In this document: piece after piece, positions 35,155 through 47,042 of the stretch
Layout of the letters: every line of letters starts with the position of its first letter
How positions within the stretch are numbered: position 1 is the stretch's first letter
NCBI RefSeq assembly: GCF_022376445.1
Contig: NW_025954982.1
Span: forward strand, 124,001 to 188,000
Source: Fomitopsis serialis
Taxonomy: Eukaryota > Basidiomycota > Agaricomycetes > Polyporales > Fomitopsidaceae
Direction: 5' to 3'
DNA length: 64,000 nt
The notes under the pieces: generated by a model
Database searches by the model: none
Seen by the model: only the letters and a program-made list of their open reading frames with translations
What the model was told of the DNA's origin: nothing
Translations under genes and position numbers: made by a program

Positions 35155-35986
35155 TCGCCGGACGTCGATATGTACATACATCGCCGTTCCGGGCACCACC
35201 AAGTCAGCGTGTAGAGTTCAACCCGTACAGGGCCCGAGACGTTGGTCGGCGGACGTCGATACATATATACATTGCCCTTCGAGGCATTGTAAGTGAGAAG
35301 CACCGTATGCGCCGCTTACTGCCACCGGCGCGTCGGCACATGCAAGGTGTCCGCACGTACATCACGTACCGTTCACGGGCCACCCAGTATCCTGTCAGAA
35401 CCTGACAGACCAACGTCGCGGAGACGACAATGGACTTGTGTGTACCGGAGTCTCGTTAGAATCTAATAACTACCACGCATGTCAAGACACTTACTAGTCA
35501 GTCTACGAAAGGCTTGCGACCTTCGTCTTTGCCCATAACTCGCCATGCATGTACCACGCGCGGTCGGCCGCGGTCACGAGCAGGGCAGCCGAGAACGTCA
35601 GGGCAGCCAGAGTGTCAGTCGGGAGGCTTCTTGTCGGCCAAGTGCGGATCGTCCACGGAAGGCATCAGAAGGACACCCCTGCTCATCGCATGTCGGTCAG
35701 TGTCATTGCGAGCATGGATATGGCTACCTACGCACCCTCACGGAAAGCCCGCTCGCGGGAAGACGATCCATATATACATTACCATGCATGACCTCGGACT
35801 CGGACTCTGGGGCCTGGCAGCAACATGGATGCGTACTGCGCGATGGACGCACTCCTCGGGGAACATCGGGTGGAAGGCTACATGGCGCACAAAGGTCAGT
35901 GCATCGACGTAGACTGATCGACGTTCACCACGAACCTGGCCGTAATATCTTGCTCGCCGGACGGCGTTCTATACATATATTGCCGT
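35155..35986 (+). repeat. Four dispersed copies of a ~33-base TATA-like motif
   Basis: Copies lie at about 35155-35186, 35246-35277, 35751-35784 and 35951-35986. Each has a CGC-GGA(A)G(A)CG element followed by a run such as ATACATATATACATT and a TTGCC/TCGCC/TACC end. All four are kept in unit 2 (49.56-50.4 kb). They may be repeated core promoters or remnants of a small repeat. Confidence 0.7.
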
Positions 35987-38622
35987 CCCAGCATAGCGGT
36001 GACCGAGCGGCATCATCTGACCTTGAAACGTGTTCATCAAATGCGAGTCGGTCCTCGGCGGGGGCTCGTGTCTGGAATGAGACGCGGGTATGCATTGTAA
36101 GAGGCTACGGCAACACTCGGGCAGCATCTCTGAGTGGGTGATCTATAGTTGCAGGTATGTGAGCGGGAGGAACGAGGACATATGTCATGTATGTCTTACC
36201 TTATCGACCGCAGTAGTCCTTGCAGCTTGAAGCGAGGAGCTCTCGCAGAGATGTTATACATGACAGAGGGCTCGGAATGAAAGGTACGAAGGACTTGTTG
36301 CCCTTCGTCCCGCCGCATCTGTACCTTCACGACTGCATCGTAAACGTGGCTGACGAACATCGTCATCCCGGCGGTGTTATAGATCACGAGGCGGCACCGT
36401 GCCACCTACAGTACCGAAGTTTCGCGGCTCAAGTGGCTAGGCATGGCATACAAGTCGATCGAGTGTCGCATTCGACAGAGACACCTACCACACAAGTCCT
36501 CGACTTGGGGATCAACGCCCTTTGCGACTGACAGCTCGAGTACCACTCAAATGACAATGTTTATTACCCGACCAAGCACATTAATGGGACAGGTAAAGGA
36601 GCTGACAGCGCGATGATCAGTACACGGTATCGCGAGACATAATGCACAACAGGACCCACGTACAACACGCCAGAAGCCTCGGGCGGTGGATGATGCAGTT
36701 CTCATCTTGACGTGACAAGGGCTAATCTACTCATAACTAATCAATAATCGTCATGCGCGACAGTCAACACATCGCGGCGCCTGACATACCTGTCAACGCA
36801 AGGCCGCCGCATGCAACGTGTCTGTCTACATGGACACGGAAACTGTCCACCGACAATGTCTCCCACGTAGTGTAGACGTCAACTCGCGCCTTATGTCCTG
36901 CGCCGCCATTGGTCGTTCTACTACCAGTACTCGCCGAGTACGGAGGGCATGAGGCTGCACATACACTTCATGTGAGCACGACGAGTCGACGCGTGCCCCA
37001 TGTATGCTCACCTCAGAGATAGGAGTGCTGCGCCGGTATGATCCTTGTACTTCGTGCTTGACTAGTACGCCGGCCTGTTGAGTTACATCCATTAGTACCA
37101 AGTATAGCCATACAGACCGCAACTTGACAGACGTACCACATGCCGATACACGTCGATCACATACTATCGGACAGGGCTCATTCCTCACGATTCTACGACA
37201 CCCATACTGAGCGTCCGGGTTTGTGTTCATAAGCAACGCACACCGCTGCAACTTCGTCGATGTTCACTCTAGTAAGATCCTGCGTGAGATGAATAGTTTG
37301 TGGCATGCGTGTACGGCGTAGACTCGCTGACACACCTCATTGTCTCAAGGGAAGTAAGAGTCCGACTTGGAGTCGAGCGTGACTTCATGGGTGCAGCTTC
37401 GAGTAAGCTAAGTTCGTAAACGCGAGACCGTCACAGTGAGCGCCTGAGGCAAGACGGCTACTAAATCGGGAAAGGGCTTACAGAGTTCGGCGAGGATCGT
37501 ATACGTGCATCTTCACCCTCGATGACAGCATTCAATAGCACCTGTCAGGACACGGAATAAATGGTGAGTATAGGTATGAACACGGCAGTGAGAGAGATAT
37601 ACTGACTGTGTATACATGCAAGGTCGAGTGTTCATGGCGATGGTGGATCGGGAATCGGAATGGTGATCGGCGAGCGGCGATGGTAGGTCCGAGTGAGTAC
37701 AGTACTGTACTCAGTACACGAGATGATGGACGTAGACTTCGGCGGGCGATTAATGATCAGTGAGGGGAGGAGCATAGTGGGGGCAGGGGAGTCCGTCTGT
37801 CCACTCTGCTCACCAGCCCTTATACTGCCCATGCTCGGCTCCTGTACGCTGAATGCCGGGATCATGTCAGAGCCGCATAGTCTCCGTGATCACTGCACCA
37901 GCGATGTTCGCCTCAAGACTTGGATGGCGCCACAAATGCGCGCCAATGTCACCGAGCATCTCTTCGGACACTGGGTGCTTGTCTCCTGTCAGTCATGCAT
38001 TCTTCCGATGAACGCTGATTACATGTCATTTGAGTTGTGATCTCCGTGCTTACCCAGTCTGCTCACATACATCCTGCTCCGAGTCCTCGGTTTACCACTC
38101 GCATTTTAATAATCTAACTTCAGCAGTACTGAGTAAGAGATCTCATCATATTCAGACCACGACTGACATTCAGGTTTACTGCATCATCTTACTCGCTCTC
38201 AGCAGACATATTCTCAGTGTTCCACTGAGCCGAATTGTAGCCTAGTAGGTGAATGGTACTTACCCGATATAGCCCATCCCCGACAGGCTCGGAACATGAT
38301 GGGCAGGTACAGTCACGTAGGCCCACCCATTTTTGAGTCACGAACCAAATCAATAAATCACTCACTGTTACTGTCACAGGTCCTATTGTATTTTGAAGAC
38401 TTTTGATCGGCCTGTTGACTCTTGAGCTCGTGGAAGTGGTACAGGGAACGGTGGCTCACCTAAAATGGCAATCCGGATCTGGATCTATACCAGGTTGAGT
38501 CGTAGCGCCGTGCCATATTTAGATAGTGTCTCTCCGTCTCAATGAATGTTCAAGCTCTCAAGTACGGAATCACACTAGTTCTGCTTCATAGGTTGTACGT
38601 AGATGATCATTTGTAGAGCATC

Positions 38623-39343
38623 TATGACGGTCGTTATCGCGGAAAAATACTTACACTTACGCCTTAGTTATCGCGTAAGATTTGCTACTTAGTTGACACG
38701 TGACCCGTACACCTCGGACTTAGATTCGCTCCGTTTCGTACACTTGGTCTCTACAATAATGGATATTTCTGGCCTTGTTAACACTGTATATAGATTACAG
38801 TGAGTCACAGATCCGTTGTCTGCTCATGCTAGATCACTTGATTCTGCTTCGAGGGCTGGTGAATTGCCTAATGCGGAATCATTAGCCAATTGTGGCAACT
38901 CTGTCTGCGGGCCTTTATGCGCGCTGCTGTTCATTGCACGGCGAATCCGGAAGCCCACTAATAATTCTATAGAAGGGAGTCTGTAAACTTCCTCTCAGCA
39001 TGTCATCCTCATGACCCTCATCATCGACGAGACGTATGGCCCGGGATGCTTCAGTAGAATCTCCGATGAGAGCCATAGTCATGAGCCTGTGGTTCTCACT
39101 ATATCGAAGAGAACAGGTGATGCAACACATAAAAGAAGGCGTATGAAATTTATGAAGAGACATTATACATGAAAGAGAATAAGGGGAAAACGCCTGGCGC
39201 AGCGGCCCTGGCAGGCGCGATGTTCATCCCGATTAGGCAAGTACCGCATCGGCGCGTTCGGACGGGCGCCAATCACACTAAGTTCTAAGTCGGGAAAGTA
39301 AGACTTGCCGGTAAGTATTTTTCCACGAAAACGTCACTCATAA
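38623..39343 (+). mobile_element. TIR DNA element with 5-base target duplication, present only in unit 1
   Basis: 721 bases flanked by direct GCATC repeats (38618-38622 and 39344-39348). The ends are inverted: the left starts TATGACGGTCGTTATCGCGG and the right, reversed, starts TTATGAGTGACGTTTTCGTG; both continue GAAAAATACTTAC, giving TIRs of about 33 bases with a few mismatches. Unit 2 has the empty site with a single GCATC at about 53011. The longest internal frame is 82 codons with no transposase signature, so the element is non-autonomous. Confidence 0.9.
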
Positions 39344-40204
39344 GCATCACGTACTTGAGCTTAGGCATGGCCACATAATCGACTGTGAGCCTCGGTGAAT
39401 CCGAGCGGCGAATGTTCCGTGTTCCACTCAGAGTATTCACTCGACTCGGACAATCAGGTATGCATAAGCCGGATTGTTCAATACGCCTACTAATTGAATT
39501 TTTTCGAGAACCATACAGCACATGTGCGGTGTCCGTGAAGTTTCGAGAAAAGACATATAAGAGAACTAGACAATGACTCCGCGGGCATACCGTGCGGCCT
39601 GCACTGACGGTGACACCAATGTGGAAGTTCTCCGCACCCACGCCCGCCGTTGTCCGAAATTGTTACTTGTCCTGCCCGAGCGCACCGGAACCAGAAAATA
39701 CTGTGACAGTCAGTACTCACCTCGCCGAGCCACGCTGTGACCGGTAAACGTCGCTCGCGGCTCGGAAGCTTCTCTGATAGCCAATGGCCTAGCGCAGGAA
39801 ATGGCGGCCTTCCGACGAGCGAGCAAAAGGCGTAGCATTGAATACTGACGCGCGAGGGAAGAGAGAAGACGACCGGCGACGGGTCGTGGCGCTCGCTTGT
39901 GCAATGGACGTTGACGCGGAAGTGCAACCTACTTTTGCGGACTGAGGGCGACGGACTTGTCGGCTGGCAAACACGATGAATGGAATCTTGCTCAATCCGC
40001 TCGTACGATACTTTCGCACAAGATGCACTTCCTCCCAGTCACGTTCCCTCCGTAGCTTGTCTAGAGTAGGCCGCGACGGACCAGATCGGTTGTCCACTTT
40101 GCTGACTTGTTCTTACGCCGTCCTCCTGCATCTTGTAATAATAAGACGTTCACGGCCATGTGCGACCGACAAGCGCATCATACCTAGATGAGCTTGCGGG
40201 TTGT

Positions 40205-40640
40205 GGCGCCATGTCATGCCTTCATCAGTCCGTCCGAGTCTGCGTCTGTGGCAACTGACAAGGCTGCCATTCACGCCAGACGCCGCGTCGTGTTCGCTTC
40301 CGTGAACTTCGCCCGGAAAGGTGATGGAGACTTGGCTGCTGTCACCACGCTGGAGGCGGGCGAGAGTTATAGGCGAGCGTGGTGGGAACCGAGACGCATC
40401 GGTGAGTTGTACTTCTGTCCGTCCCGAGTGGTAAGAATACTGACCGCGCGTTTCCAGACGACCAGGCCGCGTTAGCGTACTGTTGAGCTGTGCACCGTCT
40501 GCGGGAGTTGTCGTGAATGACGTGGAGTGATCAACATCGTCCGCATGCGCGACACCGGCAGGTAAGCTCTCTCGACTATGGACACCGCCTTGGAATTTGC
40601 TGACGACCGGTGACCCACCACAGATCCTCGTCGGTTGTCG
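40205..40640 (+). repeat. Internal direct repeat P1, promoter-like
   Basis: Related to 45395-45790 in the same orientation. Shared blocks in order: GTCTGTGGC-AC-GAC-AGGCTG, CACGCCAGACGC, GCTTCCGTG, a TATA-like GAGTTATAGGCGAGCG, a CATCGGTGAGTTGTAC donor-like site, GCTGACGA and AGATCCTCG. The unit 2 counterpart (about 53.88-54.30 kb) has CGTATATAGGCGAGCG. Confidence 0.75.
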
Positions 40641-43600
40641 CATCTTTGTCGGGTCGCTTGAGTGTGGGCTTGGGGTCTTGCGATGGACGAGAGCTTTGCC
40701 GACGGTAGCGGAGGACAGGGTGCTGGGCTCGCGGCGGGAGTAGCCACGTTAACAGAGGTATGGTAGTCAGCTGTACATAGCGTCCTCCTGCTTTTCACGC
40801 TCCTCCCTATGCGTCTTCCATTTATTGGACTGCAATAAACTCACACATACCTCCTATCCGCCAGCTGAGGTCGTCCACGCTACTGAGTCCCGAGGGTCGA
40901 GATCGATTTGTGACGCGCCCTCAGGCTTGATGCGTGTGCAGCGCAGCGCTAGATGAGTCGACAGACGCATGTAGCGTAGAAGTGATGGACACTGAGTAGA
41001 GATGCTGGAGAGGATCGCATGCGCTCTCAGGCAGCTTTAGATCGAGAGAGCATGAGCCAAGTACTGTCACTGCCAGTACTCAGTGAGTGTCGGTCAACTT
41101 GAAGGAGGCGCGTCGGTGGCGCGTCACGCGCTGCTCTGTTCCGTACACCCATCTACTCGCGCGTCCGCTCGCTTGTTCCTCCCAGCCAATCTCTCTCCGC
41201 CTATATGCGCCCGCGGACAGAGGATTCAAACACGCAGACCTACCTGTCATAGACTGTCACAGGCTATCTGCAGCCCTCTTCCGCATTTCGAGGGCCTCTC
41301 CTGGCGAACTTGGCGATATTCAACCAATCTCGGAGCGTCCAAGTACCCACCCGCTCGCCCTGTCCCTGTCGCAGTGCACTACGCGGTTCGGACCCTCTCA
41401 CATTCAAAGAATGTAGGGCACACTTGCAGCTTTGGCTGGGAATCAGGTTTCCGACTCCGGACTTTGCAGGCACTCTACACGTCCTGCCGCGTGCGCCCCG
41501 GTTCTCCCTGACCTCGACAGATCATGTCAGACAGGCTATGAACGAAGATCTCGATTTGAGACCCGTAGAAGGGCGGAACGGACGATATGGCCACGGCACC
41601 GGTGAGTCTATGCGCTTGTTACGTCCACTATTCGCGCAGAGCCACGCTTCCCCTCGACGTCCGCGGCGCATACACCCCTGGGCGGTCAAAGGGGTATTTG
41701 CGGTACCGACTGTGTGATCGTAACGCGAACGGTGACGCTATAATGTCAGCGCGATCTTCCCTGGCGGGGACGAAGGGCCTTTGAGGGGAGATCACTCTGC
41801 TATTTGCGGCACGCATTCTACACGTCGATTGGAGGCGTCTTCAGTATATCGCCGAGCGATCTCGAGCGCCGCAGATGGGCAGAGCACCATCTCCCGCCGA
41901 CTCCAAGCCGACTCTGCTGTGGTGTTGACGCGAGTACCAGTCACATTGACACTGGTATGAACGTACCGTACCGATCCTGGCTGTTTAGACCGCCAGCCGA
42001 TACGCGCACCAAGGCGTATCGCATCGTGCACGGGCTGGATATTCCTTCACGAGGACGTCAAACGATGCCGGTGCCCGTCTGTCGCTCCTTTCTCGGGTGG
42101 CGACTCATTCCTTCAAGGCCCAACGTCAAAGACGAGTCGAGACTTGATGTACGTGATAGCGTAGTGACACCATCCTCGGTTCTCTGCCTGAATTCCATTC
42201 TCTGTTTGACGCGTACGCCGTTGTTGATCGTATGTGGGGCCCGCGTCTGCCAACTCTATCGCGGACCTAGCGCACATGCGTGCCGAAATTGTGACGCTCG
42301 ATGTTTGTGAGGATGCATTACCCTCATGAGACGAGCTTGTTTGTTATTTGGATCTAATACATTGAACAAAGTCCCACTACCAAATACGCCGTCTGCCGAG
42401 TCATTGCTCCATACCAAGTGCCGAGACTGGCCCACGTCTCTGCCGCCAGTAATAACCTGCTTGCCGTCAACTGTTACGGCCGACGCATGCACTTCCCTGT
42501 CAGCCCCATGTCGACTCGCGGGGCTGTACAAGACCTCGACTTCGACTGCTCGGGTCCGCTGTTCACGGAAAACGGCCATGTCCCTCATCCTCGGGCACGG
42601 TACCTGGCCTGCCTTCTATTCGGCCCGGGCGTTGTGTGAGGGATCTACGATGGAAAGTGCGGCATCCGATCGAAGTCATGACTTGACGCGCTGAACGAGG
42701 TTTCGGCGAGCAGTGTCACTGCTACTGCATCGTCGGGCTCCCGTGAGGGATGTCCAGAGTTACGCCGAGGCAGTGAGCGATCTACAAGTGAATGGCTGTT
42801 TTTATGGGTCCAATATACCCGCTCGCCACCAGTCGTCGCTGGATGACGTCTCGGCGTCCGCGAAACCAGGTGTGCGTCGAGAATAAGTGGTTGGTTTCCC
42901 GTCTTGTCTTTCTGTTCGGAAGCAGTCACTGACGTCGTCGTCGGAGCGACTGTCTGAGGATACGTTGTGCCTGTCGGATTCGACCAGTCGAGTCATACGC
43001 TGGATCCAGAGCGGGAACACAACACGCACTTGAGGGGAACGCGTAGAGGTGTGCAACAGCACTCGATCTGAGGGCGAATCAACGTTGTCGAGCGGCGATT
43101 GTAAGTCGAGGTGCACGAAGGCAGTGTGCAACGCTTGAGACTCAGAGTAAAGAAAACGCATCGACGACAGTGACTGGGCGATCATGCTGCTAACATGTAT
43201 GTCGAACACTTTGAAAGGTGAGTGTTGCGTTCGTACAAGTACAGCATCTACGCTCACGAGAGAGAATCAACGTACGACAGTGATGTTCTCGTGCGTTGCC
43301 GGTACATCGATGTCGTAGCTATGTGCACTGAGCATCGCGATACTGCCTTCCTTGAACATCCTCATCGCATTCGACGATGACACTTACACTCCTCAACTCG
43401 GTCAAACGGGCGCAGACAAACTGCGAAGCGATCCCTTGTAAATTGAGAACACGGGGTTTTGCGCGGCGAGCTAGTCCGGTCGGGCTACCGTTGTACCACA
43501 CAGCACTTGAGTCGAGGCAGTCGTGTGCAATCCAAATCTTAGAGCCAAGCGACTGGCGATGCTATTATCTCCAAGCCCATGTAGTGGTGCTATCGTCCCC

Positions 43601-45394
43601 AAGTACGGTACGGTGCGTCACATCGTTCTGCCTTGCACGGCCTGATCAGCCGTTTGCTCGACTTCAGAACAGCACGGAGAACATGCAAGGATCGGGCCAT
43701 ACTCGTCTGGTTAGACCACGAGCAGTCACTGACTCTCCGAGACGCCCTTTGCCCAGCGGACCTGTGCCTCAGTGTCGCTAGTCCATTGTCCTCGACGGCT
43801 CTGTCACCGTGCCATGCGCTGAGGCTCCGCCGGACCGATCTGCTCATTGAACGAGATCCGCGTTGAAGGCGGTTCGAATCAGGCGTACAAGTAATCGAGC
43901 AACGGTCGACAGTCTTCAGATATCGGACTGTCGGCCCTCTCACGCCAGTTCCTCACCTCCACAGCCCAGGCTTCCGGATCACATCCTGTGAGTCGCCCAT
44001 CTCACCGCCTCAAACTGACACCAGTGGCGATCAATGAGCTGAGTACTAGTACCTTGCGCTCCTGGCAAGACCCTTCACGTCGCGTCACTCGTGTCCTGGC
44101 GACGCTCTGTTCCTGCAGACGCCGAGCATCCGGCTCTTTCAAGCCTCACTGACGACGCAATCACACCGTGCAGGTGCGTCGTCTCCTTCCCTTCAGTTGA
44201 CACGGCTTCTCGTCTGGGCCAACTAACCCTCGAAAGTCTGCAGGCGCGATGTCGCCGAGACTCGCAACACGAGTCCAATGGCTCGACGAAAAACGTCAAG
44301 GGTACGTGGAGGGCAGATGGGTGGTTGGTGGTATCCGGTGGTATCGAGTACGTTATTCACTCGACCATTGCGGGATTCGCTGCGCAGTGTACATGCCACG
44401 TCTCTGGTCCTCGTCGTGTTCTATTTCATAGCCCAGACCCGAGACGTCGCAGGCGGAGGCTGCGACGGCTCAGACCATCCTCGCGCTTCACGCCCGCCAT
44501 ATGTAATAGGTAGCTCAAATTCATTCATTCGTCGCGACACTAAGTACATGATATCTGTACCTACACGGAGCGGTGTGCACGACGCGCCGGTCATCTACAC
44601 AGCGATCGTCGCAGCGGTGCACCGGCATGCATCTCTGCGTGTCGGTTTGCACGCCGATATCGACGTCGCGGTGCATCCATCAACGCACCCCCGCCCGCCC
44701 CATCGCGTCCCCAGGAACTCCCGCTACGCCGCGAACGGGTCTGTGTATCGGCCTGCGCCGATGGCATACCTAGCATCGTGGCTCCCCACTCGCATCCTGC
44801 TCGAGCCGCTCCCGCGGGCACGTCATCCACTCCAAAGCAAGACATTGTGAGCACCAGGGAATGCGGTGACAGTGCTCACCGCGTTCAGCCCTGTCGCGGA
44901 CGCTGAGCCCCCGCGGTCCAGGGACATACAACTTCGACACACTGCGGACACCGATCCGGTCGGTGCGGAGAACAGTCTAGTCAACGAGCGAGTGGAGGGT
45001 GAATGAGGAGGGAGGGGGCTCGGACCCAGGGAGGCGAATACCCCCCTCGAGAGCTGCATGCTCGAGCCGGTCACGGAGAATGGAAGTGCGCTGGCACCCG
45101 TCGTACGATGCTGCAGCCCGTCCCAATCGCATCGCCTGCTCGGCTCCGTTGTCTGGGGCATGCCGTGATGCGCTGCGTCGGTCCGTCGTCGTGACTGCCT
45201 GCACGTCCCTGCACCGCCGCCGCTCAGCCAGCTCGCCGCGAAGATGCTTGGCCCAAGGCGCGGCTGCACACGCGCGTGGAATCCTGGACGGCCCTCTTGC
45301 GCTGAGGAAGGACGGCCTGCGTCCGATCCGCGCGCAGCCAGAGCCGTCCCACTCGACTGTCGCGGCGGAGCGGCGTTCGCCCGCCGTGTCCATG

Positions 45395-45790
45395 CATCCG
45401 TCCGTGTCTGTGGCGACCGACGAGGCTGGCTTCCACGCCAGACGCAGCGCCACGCTCGCTTCCGTGGACGTCGCCCAGAACGCGACGGGAAGCAAGTGTT
45501 GTCACCGTGCTGCCGAGCACCCACGCGGGCGAGCTATAAGGGCGAGCGCGGAGGACGCAGGGGGTGTCGGTAAGTTGTACGGTTCGCCGCGCGGATTGGC
45601 CAAGAGCACTAACCATGGATTCACAGATGCCCTCGACGGGCCCTGTGTGCGAGCCGCCGAGCGTCGTGCCGCGTTCCCGGCGATTTCGACACCACTCGCG
45701 TTGGCGGGAGCAGGTGAGCCGTGTTGACTGTGGACGCCGTCCTGGGAGTCGCTGACGATGGGCGCGCTGTCGTAGATCCTCGCAGGCGTC
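45395..45790 (+). repeat. Internal direct repeat P2, promoter-like
   Basis: Counterpart of P1: GTGTCTGTGGCGACCGACGA, CACGCCAGACGCAGCG, a TATA-like GAGCTATAAGGGCGAGCG, GTGTCGGTAAGTTGTAC (donor-like) and a TTCACAG acceptor just before an ATG at 45628. The layout TATA, short leader, intron, ATG resembles a gene start, but the downstream frame (MPSTGPVCEPPS...) is short and unrecognised. It is conserved in unit 2 at 59.19-59.58 kb. Confidence 0.7.
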
Positions 45791-47042
45791 TTCACGGAGG
45801 TGTCCTGATCATGGGCCGCGGGCGTGGGAGGGGACGCGGCATGAGTTGCGACGCATTGTCCTCGCGGTGCGGAACCGTTGCCAGCGGCTGCGGGAGGTGC
45901 TGCGGATGGGCGTACGTAGGTTTGCATGTTGCGCGATGTCCGTCGTGTGTCTCGGATCGCCGTGAGCCGAACGGATTGAGTCGCACTGACGTGTGTGCTG
46001 TGCGCGGAACTGTACACGACCGGACGCGAGTTGAGTGAAGTGCGGCGTGTAGAGTGCGGCAGAGCGAGCGTGGCTCGTGTGCTCGCGGCGCGCGTGTAGG
46101 ACACCTGACGATCGTGCGTGCGAGATGCATGAGCAGACGGCTGCAGCGCAATCTGCGTCGCGCAGAGAGGCGTTAGGTGATGGCGGGGGTAGACACAGCG
46201 CGCAGGGGACGACCGCGGGCGCTTGTTGGGCAGCGTGCAGAGAACGGCGTGTAGCGAACCGTCCGATGCATAGACATGGTCCCGGCGAGTGAGAGGAGGG
46301 TGGTACGATGCTTGCGCATCGCCTGGAGATGCGCAGGTTGGAGATTTGTGGCGGGTTCGGGGCGGGGGAAGGCTGAAGCAAGTCGGGAAGAGGAGGTTGA
46401 GAGACGGGTTTTCTGGATGAATGCGTGCGATCTGGGAAGAAAAGGCAAAGACGAACCTTGTGCTTGGAAAAGAGGGGAAACGTTGCGTTGTGGGTATCAG
46501 CCGACGCGCCTCGGACGCGCGGATGCAGCCAGGGCAGCGGCGGGCGCGGCGGGCGCGAGCAGCAGGAACGGGAGGGCGAGAGATGCGGCGGGGGACAGGC
46601 AGACGGCGGCGGAAGGACGGCAGACGGCGGCGGGAGGATGGCATTGGGATGGCAGTCGGACGGCGACAGCAGCGAGAGGACGGCGCTGAAAGGGAGCCAG
46701 GTCGCTGTCGAGACGGTCCGAGACGAGACGGCAGCCAATGGGATGCGTTGGCGAGGAGCGCGACGCGGGCTCGGCGCATGCGGGCGGGCGTCGAGGCTCC
46801 ACCGTCGCGCGACGCGACTGCATTCTGCGAGCAGCACTGTGGTAGAGCAGATCCAAGGACGGGCTTTGCTGCGTTACAGTTGACGCCCGTTTGCAACGCC
46901 GCCGTATTGCCTGGTCCGAATTGGATGAACGCTTGAACACTTGAATAGTGACTAGCCACGACCATTCCTATCTTCAAGCCTGCATACTAGTAATCAGTAC
47001 TGTTCTTGCCCCTCTATACAGATCGTTGCACACTGAGACGGG

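Larger units (their letters stand above)
29735..46815 (+). repeat. Segmental duplication unit 1 (17.1 kb)
   Basis: It runs from the GH85 promoter region to the next occurrence of GACTGCATTCTGCGAGCAGC at 46816. It contains a truncated GH85 copy (29979-31837) and a spacer (31838-46815). It aligns with unit 2 along its whole length except for a 2,535-base block (31931-34465), a 721-base TIR element, a locally diverged patch near 35.59-35.70 kb and many small indels. Confidence 0.93.
34466..46815. other. Spacer shared with unit 2 (12.3 kb), no recognisable protein gene
   Basis: Collinear with 48876-60605. Frames of 60-490 codons exist, but single-base indels between the two copies shift the longest GC-rich ones, arguing against protein coding. 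Landmarks: A15 run at 34644-34658, four TATA-like motifs (35155-35986), the TIR element (38623-39343) and two related promoter-like segments (40205-40640 and 45395-45790). The last 2.5 kb (44.27-46.8 kb) is nearly identical to unit 2, including GC-rich CGGCGG-type repeats at 46.5-46.65 kb. Non-coding transcripts are possible but not shown by the sequence. Confidence 0.6.

Noticed and set aside
43868..43884. A tRNA B-box-like string (GGTTCGAATCA) suggesting a tRNA gene
   Set aside because: No A box, anticodon arm or acceptor stem lies upstream, and the unit 2 copy reads GGTTCGGATCG, breaking the motif.
45502..46977. A 491-codon minus-strand Pro/Ser/Arg-rich open frame (and 59603-60730 in unit 2) as a real protein gene
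   Set aside because: The two units differ here by one-base indels (for example near 46375/60165 and 46500/60288) that shift the frame. Composition is driven by GC-rich repeats, and no domain or splice structure is visible.
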